Below are positions 44,637-54,519 of a DNA stretch of 64,000 bases, in pieces. Position numbers and translations under genes: made by a program. Source of the stretch: Thiomicrorhabdus sp. zzn3 (GTDB taxonomy: Bacteria > Pseudomonadota > Gammaproteobacteria > Thiomicrospirales > Thiomicrospiraceae); the NCBI RefSeq assembly GCF_029767755.1, contig NZ_JARUQS010000002.1:186808-250807 (forward strand), written 5' to 3'. The stretch's first letter is position 1, and every line of letters starts with the position of its first letter. The notes below the pieces were generated by a model. That model made no database searches and was not told the DNA's origin. It saw only the letters and a list, made by a program, of their open reading frames with translations.

Positions 44637-45989
44637 ATGTCCACCAAAATACCTAATTCTCCCTCTTTGAAAGCTGCTGATCCTGCGGATTCCGATCGCG
44701 GTTTTTTCTTTTCCAGATCGTTCTTTGCGTTGTTTTGGGTGCAATTTTTAGGCGCATTTAACGATAATCTTTTCAAAAATGCGATGGTGATGCTGATTGC
44801 CTTTCAGCTCAGTCGGTCGGGCGAGGAAACCGGACTCTATATCACTTTGGCGGCCGGCCTGTTTATTCTGCCGTTTTTTCTTTTCTCTTCATTAGCCGGT
44901 CAGTTGGCCGATCACTTTCCGAAAACCGTGTTGATTCGCAAAATCAAATTGGCGGAAATCCTGATTATGTTCAGCGGTGCCATAGGCCTGCTCAGTTTAC
45001 AAATGGAATGGCTGTATGCTTCTCTGTTTCTAATGGGCGTGCAGTCCGCCTTTTTCGGGCCGATCAAGTATTCAATTTTGCCGGAGGTGCTTTGCGAGCA
45101 GCAATTGCAACGTGGTAACAGTTGGTTCAGTGGTTCCACGTTTATTGCGATTTTATTGGGCACCCTGGTTGGCGGTTTGGTGGTGTCTTTGGAAAACGGC
45201 ACCCAATGGATGGCGCTGGCGGTGGTATTGACCGCGTTTTTAGGCTATTTGGCCAGCTTAAAGGTGCCGCATACGATGTCCCAGTCGCAAGCCTTACGGA
45301 TTGATAGAAATATTTTCCGCAGCACGGTGCAGATGATCCGGTGTGGACGTAGCTACAAACAGGCGTTTTTTGCGGTATTAGCCATCTCTTGGTTCTGGTT
45401 TATTGGTGCGGTGCTGCTTAGCCAGATTCCGGCTTTTGTAAAATACACCTTAGTTGCCGACGAGTCTGTTGTAGTGGCGTTTTTAACCCTGTTTTCGGTG
45501 GGAATTGCCCTGGGGGCCGGTTTGGTGGCCAAACTCTTTGGATCGAAGGTTGAATTGAGCTTGCATCCGTTAATGCTGTTGTTGATGACTCTGCTGCTGT
45601 TATTGAGTGTTTGGGTCGCGGATAGGTTTGCTCAAGATGCGCTGCATATTATGCAAGCTGGGAGCTTGATCGGGCTAAGTGAGTTTATTGGCCAATGGCC
45701 GCAGAATTTATCTCTGTTGTTTCTGTTTGCCTTGGCGGTGATTGGGGGGGCTTATATTGTGCCGCTGTATACCCACTTGCAGTTACAGACCCCGGCCGAG
45801 TCGCGTGCGCGCATGGTGGCGGTGAATAATATTTTAAATGCGTTATTGATGGCGGTGTCGTCACTGCTGATCATGCTGGGTTATCTGTTTGATTTGAGCT
45901 TACCAACCATGTTGGTGGTGATGGCCATAATGAATCTATTTGTCGCGGCCGGTTTTTACCGCTATCAGGGAAAACCGACCGTTGAATAA
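44637..45989 (+). CDS. lplT: Lysophospholipid transporter LplT-like MFS protein
   Basis: A 450-residue major facilitator protein with about 12 membrane helices, starting FFALFWVQFLGAFNDNLFKNAMVMLI, the hallmark of LplT-type transporters that flip lysophospholipids across the inner membrane. The first cytoplasmic loop has LAGQLADHFPKTVLIRKIK. It is followed after 53 bases by an Aas-type acyltransferase, so the pair forms the usual lysophospholipid recycling route. About 50 residues longer than E. coli LplT. Confidence 0.88.
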   Translation: MSTKIPNSPSLKAADPADSDRGFFFSRSFFALFWVQFLGAFNDNLFKNAMVMLIAFQLSRSGEETGLYITLAAGLFILPFFLFSSLAGQLADHFPKTVLIRKIKLAEILIMFSGAIGLLSLQMEWLYASLFLMGVQSAFFGPIKYSILPEVLCEQQLQRGNSWFSGSTFIAILLGTLVGGLVVSLENGTQWMALAVVLTAFLGYLASLKVPHTMSQSQALRIDRNIFRSTVQMIRCGRSYKQAFFAVLAISWFWFIGAVLLSQIPAFVKYTLVADESVVVAFLTLFSVGIALGAGLVAKLFGSKVELSLHPLMLLLMTLLLLLSVWVADRFAQDALHIMQAGSLIGLSEFIGQWPQNLSLLFLFALAVIGGAYIVPLYTHLQLQTPAESRARMVAVNNILNALLMAVSSLLIMLGYLFDLSLPTMLVVMAIMNLFVAAGFYRYQGKPTVE

Positions 45990-46042
45990 TGCAATGCTTA
46001 TAGAAAAACCATAAACAATAAAAATAAGAATAGGGAGTCACG

Positions 46043-48208
46043 ATGAAGTGGTTGGTGAAATCATTAGTGAAGGGATTATTTAAACTGCTCTACCGCGTTG
46101 AAGTGCGCGGTTTGGAGCACTACCATGCAGTGGATCAGTCCAAGCGGCCTCTGTTGATTGTGGCTAACCATGTTTCTCTACTGGACGGCCCTCTGATTGA
46201 CCTGTTTGTGCCGGGTGAGACTACTTTTATGGTGGGCATGAACCACGCCAAAAAGTGGTATGGTAAGTTTGTGCTCTATTTCGGGCGTTTTTTCACTGTA
46301 GACCTCAATAGCCCTTATGCGGCCAAGCATATGATTGCCGAGCTCAAAAAGGGCAAGCAATGTATGATCTTTCCGGAAGGGCGTATCAGCACAACCGGCG
46401 GTTTAATGAAGGTGTACGAAGGCACGGCGATGGTGGCGGATAAAACCCATGCTGCGATTCTGCCGGTCTATATCGAAGGCGCCGAGCTGTCGAAGTTTTC
46501 TTATCTGAATGGGCGTTTCTATTCTTATATCAAACAGTTTTGGTTTCCTAAAATCACCCTGACGATTCAGCCGGCGCACTCCATTTCACCGCCAGCCGGA
46601 ACCAAGGGGCATGGCCGTCACCATGCGCAAAAACAGCAGATTTTTACTCTGATGCGCGATATGGCTTATTACGGCCGTGTGCGTGAGAAAAGCCTGTTTC
46701 AGTCGCTGGTGGAAGCCAAAGCGACTTTCCACGCCTCAGAGACCTGTGTGGAAGACATTAATGACCAACATCTGTCGTTAAAAAAACTGCTGCTGGCGTC
46801 GGCGGTGCTGGGCAAACAGCTGCACCGGCTGCTGGGCGACGAGAAGCGCGTCGGTCTGATGCTGCCGAATGTAGCGGGCATGCCGGCGACCTTTTTTGCT
46901 TTGCAGGCGTACGGCCATGTGCCGGCGATGATGAACTTCACCGCGGGTCTGCACGCTATGGAGTCGGCTTGCCGGACAGCTGAGCTGAAAACGATCATCA
47001 CTTCGCAAAAGTTTGTTGACGCTTTTGGTTTGCAGCCTGTACTCGAGCAGATGGAGCAGAAAGGCATTCGTTTTATTCTGTTGGAGGAGGTACGTGAACG
47101 CATAGGTGTGGCCCAAAAGTTGGCAGGCCTGTTCAAAGTCAAATCGGCTTTGCCTGGCTATAAGTGCGACCCTCACAGCGAAGCGGTAGTGTTGTTTACC
47201 TCCGGTTCCGAAGGCGTGCCTAAAGGGGTCGTGCTCTCTCATCAGAATATCGTCAGCAATATCGAACAGATCAGCGCCATGCTCAATTTGATGCCGGGAG
47301 AGCGCCTGTTTAATGCCTTGCCGACTTTCCACAGTTTTGGCCTTACGGCTGGGCTTTTGTGGCCGATTTTGAAGGGTGCTCGCGTTTTTTTGTATCCTTC
47401 CCCGCTGCACTATGCGGTGGTGCCGGAAATGGTCTATCAGACCAATGCGCGCATTATTTTCGGAACCGACACCTTCTTTAGCGGCTATGCGCGCAAGGCC
47501 AACCCCTACGATTTTTACAGCGTTAAAGAGATGGTCGCCGGGGCGGAACGCTTGCGTCCGGAAACCCGTCAGCTGTATGCGGAAAAATTCCATACCTCCA
47601 TCTATGAAGGTTATGGGGTGACCGAAACCACGCCGGTCTTGGCGGTGAATATCCCAACGGCCTTTAAGAACGGTTCGGTCGGCCAACTGGTGCCGGCGAT
47701 AGAATACCGCATTGGTGAAGTCCCAGGAATTGAGAAAGGCGGGCGTTTGTTGGTTAAGGGACCGAATATCATGTTGGGTTACCTGCTACCGGACAATCCT
47801 GGGGTATTGGTGCCGCCGGAGGACGGCTGGCATGATACCGGTGATATCGTCGAGGTCGATGAAGACAACTTTGTCTGGATTAAAGGCCGTGCCAAGCGCT
47901 TTGCCAAAATCGCCGGGGAAATGGTCTCTTTGACCGCGGTAGAGAACTACATAAACCAAGCGAGTCCGGAAGGCCACCATGTGGTGGTGGCGGTGCCGGA
48001 TGAACGCAAAGGGGAGCAACTGGTATTGGTGACCGATGACCCAACCTTGAGCCGCAGTACCGTCACGGAGGCCGCCAAGACCAAACAGGTGGCGGATATT
48101 ATGGTGCCGAAAACGGTGATTCTGGTGGAGGCGGTGCCGGTATTGGGTACAGGCAAAACCAATTACCCGGAAGTGCAGAAAATCGCCGAACGCCATTTCA
48201 AAAGTTGA
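46043..48208 (+). CDS. aas: Acyltransferase/acyl-ACP synthetase Aas
   Basis: A 721-residue bifunctional protein. The N-terminal PlsC-like domain (about 1-200) has NHVSLLDGP (HX4D) and FPEGRISTTGG. The C-terminal AMP-binding domain (about 250-721) has VVLFTSGSEGVPKGVVLSH, EGYGVTETTPV and the GWHDTGDIV and KRFAKIAGEMVS signatures. It activates fatty acids and reacylates lysophosphatidylethanolamine. Its length equals E. coli Aas. Preceded by AGGGAG and coupled to lplT; a perfect terminator follows. Confidence 0.94.
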   Translation: MKWLVKSLVKGLFKLLYRVEVRGLEHYHAVDQSKRPLLIVANHVSLLDGPLIDLFVPGETTFMVGMNHAKKWYGKFVLYFGRFFTVDLNSPYAAKHMIAELKKGKQCMIFPEGRISTTGGLMKVYEGTAMVADKTHAAILPVYIEGAELSKFSYLNGRFYSYIKQFWFPKITLTIQPAHSISPPAGTKGHGRHHAQKQQIFTLMRDMAYYGRVREKSLFQSLVEAKATFHASETCVEDINDQHLSLKKLLLASAVLGKQLHRLLGDEKRVGLMLPNVAGMPATFFALQAYGHVPAMMNFTAGLHAMESACRTAELKTIITSQKFVDAFGLQPVLEQMEQKGIRFILLEEVRERIGVAQKLAGLFKVKSALPGYKCDPHSEAVVLFTSGSEGVPKGVVLSHQNIVSNIEQISAMLNLMPGERLFNALPTFHSFGLTAGLLWPILKGARVFLYPSPLHYAVVPEMVYQTNARIIFGTDTFFSGYARKANPYDFYSVKEMVAGAERLRPETRQLYAEKFHTSIYEGYGVTETTPVLAVNIPTAFKNGSVGQLVPAIEYRIGEVPGIEKGGRLLVKGPNIMLGYLLPDNPGVLVPPEDGWHDTGDIVEVDEDNFVWIKGRAKRFAKIAGEMVSLTAVENYINQASPEGHHVVVAVPDERKGEQLVLVTDDPTLSRSTVTEAAKTKQVADIMVPKTVILVEAVPVLGTGKTNYPEVQKIAERHFKS

Positions 48209-48230
48209 AGAATGAGAAATCAGACAACAA

Positions 48231-48257
48231 AAAAGCCGTCTTAATGACGGCTTTTTT
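48231..48257 (+). terminator. Terminator after aas
   Basis: GCCGTC-TTAAT-GACGGC with flanking A and T runs ending in TTTTTT. Symmetric, so it could also serve the convergent lipoprotein gene at 48292. Confidence 0.9.
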
Positions 48258-48291
48258 AATGGCTAAATAAAAAGGCTTCGGGTTATGAGTT

Positions 48292-49155
48292 TCAGTTGTC
48301 GTTATAGACCTGGCTGTCGTCGATGATGCCATCGTTGTCGCTGTCCACTTCAACCAGATGGCTGGAGGCGTAAAAGGTAATATAGGCCGTTGAGTTGTCT
48401 CCTTGAAGGCGGATTTTACCGGAATCCGCCTGGCCATAATAGTCGGTCGTCATCGCCTCCAAAGTGGTCACCGTTACATAACCATAAACAGGGTGGTAAA
48501 GTTTACCCGACACCGCCAACTCTTCCGGAAAACTGGAGGTATATAACGTCTCCACCCAGTTTTCAAAACGGAGATTTTGATCGTTCAGGTTGTTTTTTAG
48601 GATCAGATTGGCGGTGGTTTTGGTGCTATTTAGGCTTTCGAGGTAATTGACCTCACCCTGCACGGTGAGGTTAACCGTGTTGCTGGTATCACGCATCGAA
48701 AACAGATTGAATGTCATCGTAAAGTCGTCATCATACCCGATCAGGCCAAAGTAGCCATCAAGGACGACGTCATAATTGCAGAAGTCATCGGCAAAATAAT
48801 CCATATCCATATAGCCATAGAGATCGTCATAGCTTCCCGAATAGCTTAGGGTGCCGCCGCACTCGCCAACCTGCTGATCATTTAAGTCATAGAGTGTTTT
48901 CAGTGCTGTTGCATTCGCGGTGCGAACGCTGCTGGCGCTGTCGGTTGAATTATCCAAGGCACTGGAGAAGGCTTGGTAGCTCGATAGGTAGTGATTGGCC
49001 TGATCGGTTGACGTCAATGTCGCCGGGGCGGTAGAGCCTTCATAGATCAATTCAGTGGTGTTGTCATCCCCGCCGCTGCCGCACGCACTTAAAGTGGATG
49101 CGAGCAGGGTAAGCAAGAGGGTTGTGGATACAGGTTTAAACGCGAATGGATTCAT
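48292..49155 (-). CDS. Lipoprotein of unknown function
   Basis: A 287-residue lipoprotein: lipobox TLSAC (Cys25) followed by GSGGDDNTTE. The mature protein is rich in Asp, Ser, Thr and Tyr, acidic, and beta-rich. A C-terminal DSDNDGIIDD segment is like the calcium-binding repeat of thrombospondin type 3 or EF-hand loops. No family was recognised. It may be a surface protein. It lies between aas and the MoxR operon and is monocistronic. Confidence 0.75.
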   Translation of the reverse strand: MNPFAFKPVSTTLLLTLLASTLSACGSGGDDNTTELIYEGSTAPATLTSTDQANHYLSSYQAFSSALDNSTDSASSVRTANATALKTLYDLNDQQVGECGGTLSYSGSYDDLYGYMDMDYFADDFCNYDVVLDGYFGLIGYDDDFTMTFNLFSMRDTSNTVNLTVQGEVNYLESLNSTKTTANLILKNNLNDQNLRFENWVETLYTSSFPEELAVSGKLYHPVYGYVTVTTLEAMTTDYYGQADSGKIRLQGDNSTAYITFYASSHLVEVDSDNDGIIDDSQVYNDN

Positions 49156-49271
49156 ATACTCTCCTCAGGCCAGCCAATTCTGCCCCAATTTCATCTGGAT
49201 GCGGAGTTGGGTTTGGCGATTGAGTTCTAGTTTATCCAAAAACTACGTATAAATACAAAAATCCCTGTTGT

Positions 49272-51005
49272 TTATAGGTGTGTCGGATAGAGCGGTTTCA
49301 GTTTGGAGGCGGCCTGTTCGGTTTGGCTTTTGTGATCAAAAGCCTTGAGGTTGGCGCATAACCTCTTTCGGTCGGTTTCGCTGAAGTCGGCCTGGTGATA
49401 ACGACACGCTTCGAGTTTGAACAGGATTTGCTTTAAAGCCGGATCGGCCAGTTCCGCCAAATGGTTGAGCTGATGATGTTGTTTGAGCCAGTTCAACAGT
49501 GCCGGATAGAGTTGTGCCAGAGGGAGTTGGCAGAGCGTGTCCAGAGAGGCATTTACCGACCAGGCCTGTTCAGTCTCTTCAGCCGTTTTAGCTGTTTTAG
49601 CCGATGCTTGCGATGTTTGTTGTGAAACCCCTTTTGCCAACTGTCTTCGGGTTTTCCACCATACTCCCAAGGTGAACAGCCAGAGCAAGGCAAACAGTGC
49701 GGTGAAGCCTTGCCATAACCGTTCGGAAGCGTCCTGTGTAGCTTGGGGCTGGGCATCCGGGGTACGCAGGTCATGTGCTTGCATGGTTTGATGGGGTTGG
49801 TCATTGCCGACAGCAGGCCGCACTGTCAGGGTTTTGCCGGGGAGGACGCTTTTTTCCAGGCGATCCGTTTGCGTATTCCACCAATATACGGTTTGTTGCG
49901 GAATCGTGACTTCTCCGCTTCGGGATGGAATCAGCGCGCGTTTAAACTGTTTTTCGCTGTGAATGCCGCTGGCGGTTTTTTGCTGGCTGGTGACTGGCTG
50001 GTCGGCATAGATCTTATAGTCACCACTTTCGGATAAGCGCAGATCGGGCAGTTGGTTGGCCATCAGCCCCTGTGCTCTCAGGGTAACGGTTTGCGTTAAA
50101 GTATCGCCTACATGGATATCCCCGTCCGGCAGTTGCCATTGCTGAGTCACTTCTATGTTTGCAGCGGGTAGCCACGGGTTAGTCGCTTGGTTTTTAAAGG
50201 CTGACGGTTCGGCTTGCACATTCAGTTCAAGCGCTTTGGCTTTGACCTCCACCTGTTTTAAACGGCCACGATATTGCAGCCGGCCTTGGAAGCTGGGGGC
50301 GCTGATGGTGAGGGTTCCACTGGCTTGCGGATAGACAGCATAGATCCACTCGTACACCGTATAGGGAATACCGTTAATCTGTTTACTGAACGCTTCGCCA
50401 TCTTTTAATAATTCGGTTTGTGCGCTGCCGAACTGCGGCGGGCGGATATTCCCGGAGATGGTGCGCCCTTGATGGTAAAAACGCAATGTGTAGATCACCT
50501 GCTGCTGAATATAAGGTTTGGCTATATTGACCTCGGATTGCAGAAAAAACGGCTCCAGATCCCCTTGAAGGCTCTTCTGTAACGGTTTTACGGTTACAGG
50601 ATAGGGCGCGCTGCTGACATCACCGAGTTTAAACGGCGGAATCATCAATTCTCCCACCTGTTTCGGCAGCAGTTGGATCAGCCAGCGGGTGCTGGTTTCA
50701 AAGTCGCCGTTAACCATTTGAATCTGATTGCTGCGCTGACTGCCGAGAATTTCAAACTGATCCTCCAGCGATGAGAGGTCGAGTTGGGCGAGATTATTCT
50801 GGAAATCGGCGACGATATTGAGGGTAATGATGTCGCCGAATTCCACGGTTTGGCGGTCCGCACTGACCGTCAGACTTTTTGCCTGCACGGCAAAACTGGC
50901 AAGACTCAGAGCGATCACGCTGAATACCAACATCAAATGGCGCTGGCAAAGCCATGCCATGGAATGCACTCGGTGAAGAAAATTAAAAGGGGTTGAAGTT
51001 ACCAT
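49272..51005 (-). CDS. batD: BatD-like oxygen tolerance protein
   Basis: A 577-residue membrane protein with a signal segment (cleavage near AVQAK) and a long periplasmic part with immunoglobulin-like beta repeats (SLTVSADRQTVEFGDIITLNI; IPYTVYEWIYAVYPQASGTLTI). A membrane helix near residue 430 (LFALLWLFTLGVWW) and a cytoplasmic tail follow. BatD is usually encoded with MoxR/VWA operons and linked to stress or oxygen tolerance; its function is not established. Its ATG overlaps the stop of the preceding gene (ATGGTAA). Confidence 0.88.
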   Translation of the reverse strand: MVTSTPFNFLHRVHSMAWLCQRHLMLVFSVIALSLASFAVQAKSLTVSADRQTVEFGDIITLNIVADFQNNLAQLDLSSLEDQFEILGSQRSNQIQMVNGDFETSTRWLIQLLPKQVGELMIPPFKLGDVSSAPYPVTVKPLQKSLQGDLEPFFLQSEVNIAKPYIQQQVIYTLRFYHQGRTISGNIRPPQFGSAQTELLKDGEAFSKQINGIPYTVYEWIYAVYPQASGTLTISAPSFQGRLQYRGRLKQVEVKAKALELNVQAEPSAFKNQATNPWLPAANIEVTQQWQLPDGDIHVGDTLTQTVTLRAQGLMANQLPDLRLSESGDYKIYADQPVTSQQKTASGIHSEKQFKRALIPSRSGEVTIPQQTVYWWNTQTDRLEKSVLPGKTLTVRPAVGNDQPHQTMQAHDLRTPDAQPQATQDASERLWQGFTALFALLWLFTLGVWWKTRRQLAKGVSQQTSQASAKTAKTAEETEQAWSVNASLDTLCQLPLAQLYPALLNWLKQHHQLNHLAELADPALKQILFKLEACRYHQADFSETDRKRLCANLKAFDHKSQTEQAASKLKPLYPTHL

Positions 51006-52963
51006 ATTTTTTTCTGTGACGATTGGGTTGAATCTATCGAATCCGGCGTATTTTCCGGAGAGGCGTTACGGTACTGATAATCGAATTTACGCTTTAAAAA
51101 CAGTCCAGGCTGATCGGGAATCTGTTTGAGCCAGTTTTCCGTAGCGAGTTGCTGTTCGCTCAATTGCTCTGGCGACTCGGTTTCCTTAGCCGTTTTGGTT
51201 TCACTCAAACGTTTAGCCGTCTGCTCGGAAGCGGAATCTTTTGCTGCTAAATCAGATTCCTGAGCATGTTCTTCAGCTTGGTTTTGCGTAGGTTGTCCGG
51301 AAGCGTTCTCAGGTTTGGAGTTTGTATTTTGTTGTGCATCCGTTTTCTGGCCGCTCTTCTGATCCGTTTGAGGGGAGGCCTGTTGGTTTTGTTCGGTGCG
51401 AGAGGCTTCAGAATCAGCCGCTTGGCTACCGTTAGAATGCGGGTTTTGAGACGCATTTTGGGCATTCTCTTGCTGGCCGTGCTGATTCATGGCGTTGTCT
51501 GAATTTGCGTTCTGGTTAGAGGCCTGCTGGTTTTTCTGCAGTTGTTTAATGAGCTCCAGATTGTGTTGTGCGGCGGTAAAATCCGGTTGCATTTGTAGCG
51601 CCTTTTCATAGGCCTGCTGAGCGCCTTGGTACTGGCCGAGCTGTGCCAACGCATTGCCCAGATTGTAGTGACCGCGCGCGGTTCGATCGCGCTTAAACTG
51701 TTCCGCCGCTTCCTTGTATTTGCCGTTTTTATAGAGCGTCGCGCCCTTCCAGGCGGGAGATTCAAACAGGGATTCGGCGGCATCGTAATCCTGTTTTTTC
51801 CAGGCTTTGTAACCTTGCTGATCGGGCGTCTGGAAGACATCCGCCAGATCGGAAAACTTGGCTTCAGCATAACTCGGCGGGGCGTACAACGCCGACATTG
51901 CAAGTACGCTCATTGTCAGGGCGGTTGCAGGAAGCAGGCTGAATGCGGCCAGGGAAAAAAGCCAGCCACGGCGATAGGCCAAGGCCACCAAAGGGAGCAT
52001 GGCGAGGATAATCGCGGTGCCGTCATCCAGACGATACAACACCTCTTTTTCCGCTTGAGCTTGGTCGTCAACGGCCTGCATGCCGCCCAAAAAGGAGGGC
52101 AGCACTCTTTGCAGATCGCTGTCGTCCAGCGTCAGTGGCGTGAGCGCCGCACCGGTCTGTCGGCTAAGGGCTTCCAGCCGCTCATACGGCAGTTTTGGCA
52201 AAACAATGGCGCCATTGCTGTCTTTTAACAGGCCGTAATTCGGTACCGGAACACTGCCGCCTTCGCGAGTGCCGACGGCGAGTATGCTTAAGTGGTAATC
52301 GTGTTTGGCAAACCATTTGATCATGTCTGTCTGTTGTTCCGTTTCGAGATCGTCGGTCATCCAGATAATATGCCCATGGGTGATGTTGGCCCCTTTAAAC
52401 AGGGAATCTGCCATCTCCATCGCTTTAACGGGATTAGAGCCGTAGCTTGGCATCATCAACGGATCAAGGGTGGGGATCAGCGCCAACAGGGTTTGGTTAT
52501 CTTCGGAAATCGGGGCGATAGTATGGGCCGAACCCGCATAAGCGACCATTCCGAATGCGGTTTCCGGATGCGCTTTAAGCAGATCGATCAATTTGAAACG
52601 CGCCCGGCTGAGACGATTGGGTTTGAGGTCGTCGGCGAGCATAGACAGTGAAAGGTCAAATACAATCACCGTGCCCTGCTGGGTTTTTTGGGCGGGCAAT
52701 TTCACCGATTTCAGGCTGGGTCCGGCCAACGCCACCACCGCCATAATCCAGATCGCCGCCAAACCGGCGAGCGCCAGACGGTAAGCGCTCATCCCCTGGT
52801 TATCGGAGGATTGGCCAAGCAGCAGTTTGTGAAACTTGGGTTCGATCACGTTTTGCCAGGCCCCTTGATTCGATTGAATCCACCACGCTTTCCATAATAA
52901 CCAGGCAACGGGAATCAGACCTAAAAACCACCATGGGCGCAAAAATTCGATATGTATCGACAT
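50999..52963 (-). CDS. VWA-TPR membrane protein (BatB/BatC fusion)
   Basis: A 654-residue protein. Membrane helices flank a von Willebrand A domain with the metal-site motif DLSLS (FDLSLSMLADDLKPN near residue 98). A TPR region follows (about 400-470; ATLYKNGKYKEAAEQF and AQLGQYQGAQQAYEKALQMQPDF). The C-terminal 180 residues are low complexity, rich in Gln, Asn, Ser and Glu. BatB and BatC are separate genes in many bacteria and are joined here. It sits after the first VWA gene with a three-base gap. Confidence 0.9.
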   Translation of the reverse strand: MSIHIEFLRPWWFLGLIPVAWLLWKAWWIQSNQGAWQNVIEPKFHKLLLGQSSDNQGMSAYRLALAGLAAIWIMAVVALAGPSLKSVKLPAQKTQQGTVIVFDLSLSMLADDLKPNRLSRARFKLIDLLKAHPETAFGMVAYAGSAHTIAPISEDNQTLLALIPTLDPLMMPSYGSNPVKAMEMADSLFKGANITHGHIIWMTDDLETEQQTDMIKWFAKHDYHLSILAVGTREGGSVPVPNYGLLKDSNGAIVLPKLPYERLEALSRQTGAALTPLTLDDSDLQRVLPSFLGGMQAVDDQAQAEKEVLYRLDDGTAIILAMLPLVALAYRRGWLFSLAAFSLLPATALTMSVLAMSALYAPPSYAEAKFSDLADVFQTPDQQGYKAWKKQDYDAAESLFESPAWKGATLYKNGKYKEAAEQFKRDRTARGHYNLGNALAQLGQYQGAQQAYEKALQMQPDFTAAQHNLELIKQLQKNQQASNQNANSDNAMNQHGQQENAQNASQNPHSNGSQAADSEASRTEQNQQASPQTDQKSGQKTDAQQNTNSKPENASGQPTQNQAEEHAQESDLAAKDSASEQTAKRLSETKTAKETESPEQLSEQQLATENWLKQIPDQPGLFLKRKFDYQYRNASPENTPDSIDSTQSSQKKIW

Positions 52964-52966
52964 GTC

Positions 52967-53992
52967 TTAAGCTCCCCACTGTTTCAGTTTACGCCAGCCT
53001 AACAGCAGACTGAGAAGAAACGCCGAACCTAACGGCCAGACATACAATTCACTGCGCAGTCGATAGCTGAATACTTCATGCTCGACCGACTCTAAGCGAT
53101 TAATCTCTTGATAGATTTCCGCCAGCTGTTGGGTGTCGTTGGCAAGAAAGAAGCGGCCCTGGGTGAGTTCGGCGATTTTTTTCAAGGTAGCGGTATCCAT
53201 GTCGTTGCGGCTGCTGTTGAAGAAGGCATCCAGCCCGGTTCGGTGTTCAACCCGGCCAACGCCGATGGTATAAATTTTAAGGCCCAAATCGCGTGCCTTT
53301 TCCGCCGCCTGGATGGGGTCGATGCCGTCGGTGTTGGTGCCGTCGGTGAGCAGAATCAGCACCGATTCCTGAGTGGCGGCTTGAGATTGATGCACGCGGT
53401 GTTTCAGGGTGAGTCCGATGGCGTCGCCGATGGCGGTATTTTTGCCGGCCATGCCAATGGCGGTTTCATTTAGCAGTGTTTTCACTGTATTCAGGTCATA
53501 GGTAAGCGGGCTTTGCAAAAAGGCCTGACTGCCGAACACAATCAGCCCCATGCGATCCCCGCGGCGCTGCTCAATAAACTCCGCCACCACATGCTTTACC
53601 GCGGTCAGACGGTCAACATCTTGGCCGCCCAGATACATGTCGGCTTTTTGCATGGAACCGGAGAGGTCCACGGCGAGAATCAAGTCTTTGCCGCTGGCAC
53701 TAAACGGCGTTGGGCTCAGATACCAGATCGGACGCATGGCCGCGACAATCAGCAACAGCCAAATCAGGATAAACCAAAGTGGAATACGGCTTTTGCGCTT
53801 TTGGGGCTGCAGCATTGAATCGGCGGCAAATTCATCGGCTACCCGGTTGATGATTTGAGGAGCCAATAATGGCCTATGCTGCTTGGAAACCGGTTTCACC
53901 AATAAGCGTACCAGCCAAGGCAATGGCAGAAAGGCGAGCATCCACGGCCATAAGAACTCAAATTGTTGCCACAAAACGCTCAGGGTACTCAC
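52967..53992 (-). CDS. batA: VWA-domain membrane protein (BatA)
   Basis: A 341-residue protein with two N-terminal membrane helices, an Aerotolerance regulator-type N-terminus, a VWA domain with the metal motif DLSGSM (ILAVDLSGSMQKAD, near residue 97) and ILLTDGTNTDG, and a C-terminal helix. The start is probably the GTG at 53992, which overlaps the stop of the upstream gene (GTGA) and has GAGGG eight bases before it; the frame is open up to 54034. It likely works with MoxR in chaperone-like complex maturation. Confidence 0.9.
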   Translation of the reverse strand: MSTLSVLWQQFEFLWPWMLAFLPLPWLVRLLVKPVSKQHRPLLAPQIINRVADEFAADSMLQPQKRKSRIPLWFILIWLLLIVAAMRPIWYLSPTPFSASGKDLILAVDLSGSMQKADMYLGGQDVDRLTAVKHVVAEFIEQRRGDRMGLIVFGSQAFLQSPLTYDLNTVKTLLNETAIGMAGKNTAIGDAIGLTLKHRVHQSQAATQESVLILLTDGTNTDGIDPIQAAEKARDLGLKIYTIGVGRVEHRTGLDAFFNSSRNDMDTATLKKIAELTQGRFFLANDTQQLAEIYQEINRLESVEHEVFSYRLRSELYVWPLGSAFLLSLLLGWRKLKQWGA

Positions 53993-54507
53993 AGGTGATG
54001 CCCTCGTATCCACTGTTTGGCGTAATCCTGCCAAACACGTAATGCCTGCCGGCTTTCAGTTTCTAATGCGGTCTGATAAGCCAGCTGCAAACAGTCGAGC
54101 AGTTCTTGCGGTTGGGCGATGAATTCGGCATTGGTTTTGAGAAAATCCAACCAGGCCTGTCCATATAAGGGTGCGACTTTTGCCCGGCCATAGACGGTAA
54201 TGGCCACCTGTTTAAGCAGAGCATTGATTTGCAAAATAGCCGCTTGTTGCGCGCTGGGGTCCGAGTAGGGCTGATCGATAAGTTGTTGCAGCTGCTGTAA
54301 CGCTTCGCGCCGATAGGCGTTGCGGCGGCGGCGTTCGATCCAGAACCAGATTAGCGCCAGTAGCATGGCGCCCAAACTCAATAACAGCACCCACCAGGTA
54401 AAGGCCAACGGCCACCAGCCGACCGGATCCGGCAGTTGAATGTCTTGCAGCTGGGCCAGCAGGTGTGCGTTTTGCGGGTTCATGGGAGAATTCATCGTCG
54501 AGTTCAT
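53989..54507 (-). CDS. DUF4381 membrane protein
   Basis: A 172-residue protein with one membrane helix (WWVLLLSLGAMLLALIWFWI, residues 37-56) followed by RRRRN and a soluble helical domain. The LLAQLQDIQLPDPVGWWPLAFTW entry motif is typical of DUF4381, always found in MoxR/VWA operons. Its role is not known; it may be a scaffold for the VWA proteins. ATG overlap with the next gene indicates tight coupling. Confidence 0.87.
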   Translation of the reverse strand: MNSTMNSPMNPQNAHLLAQLQDIQLPDPVGWWPLAFTWWVLLLSLGAMLLALIWFWIERRRRNAYRREALQQLQQLIDQPYSDPSAQQAAILQINALLKQVAITVYGRAKVAPLYGQAWLDFLKTNAEFIAQPQELLDCLQLAYQTALETESRQALRVWQDYAKQWIRGHHL

Positions 54508-54519
54508 CGCTTTTTTGTC

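Noticed and set aside
46778-47686. 302-residue minus-strand open frame opposite aas
   Set aside because: Antisense to a gene with full catalytic motifs; composition typical of reverse-strand shadow reading.
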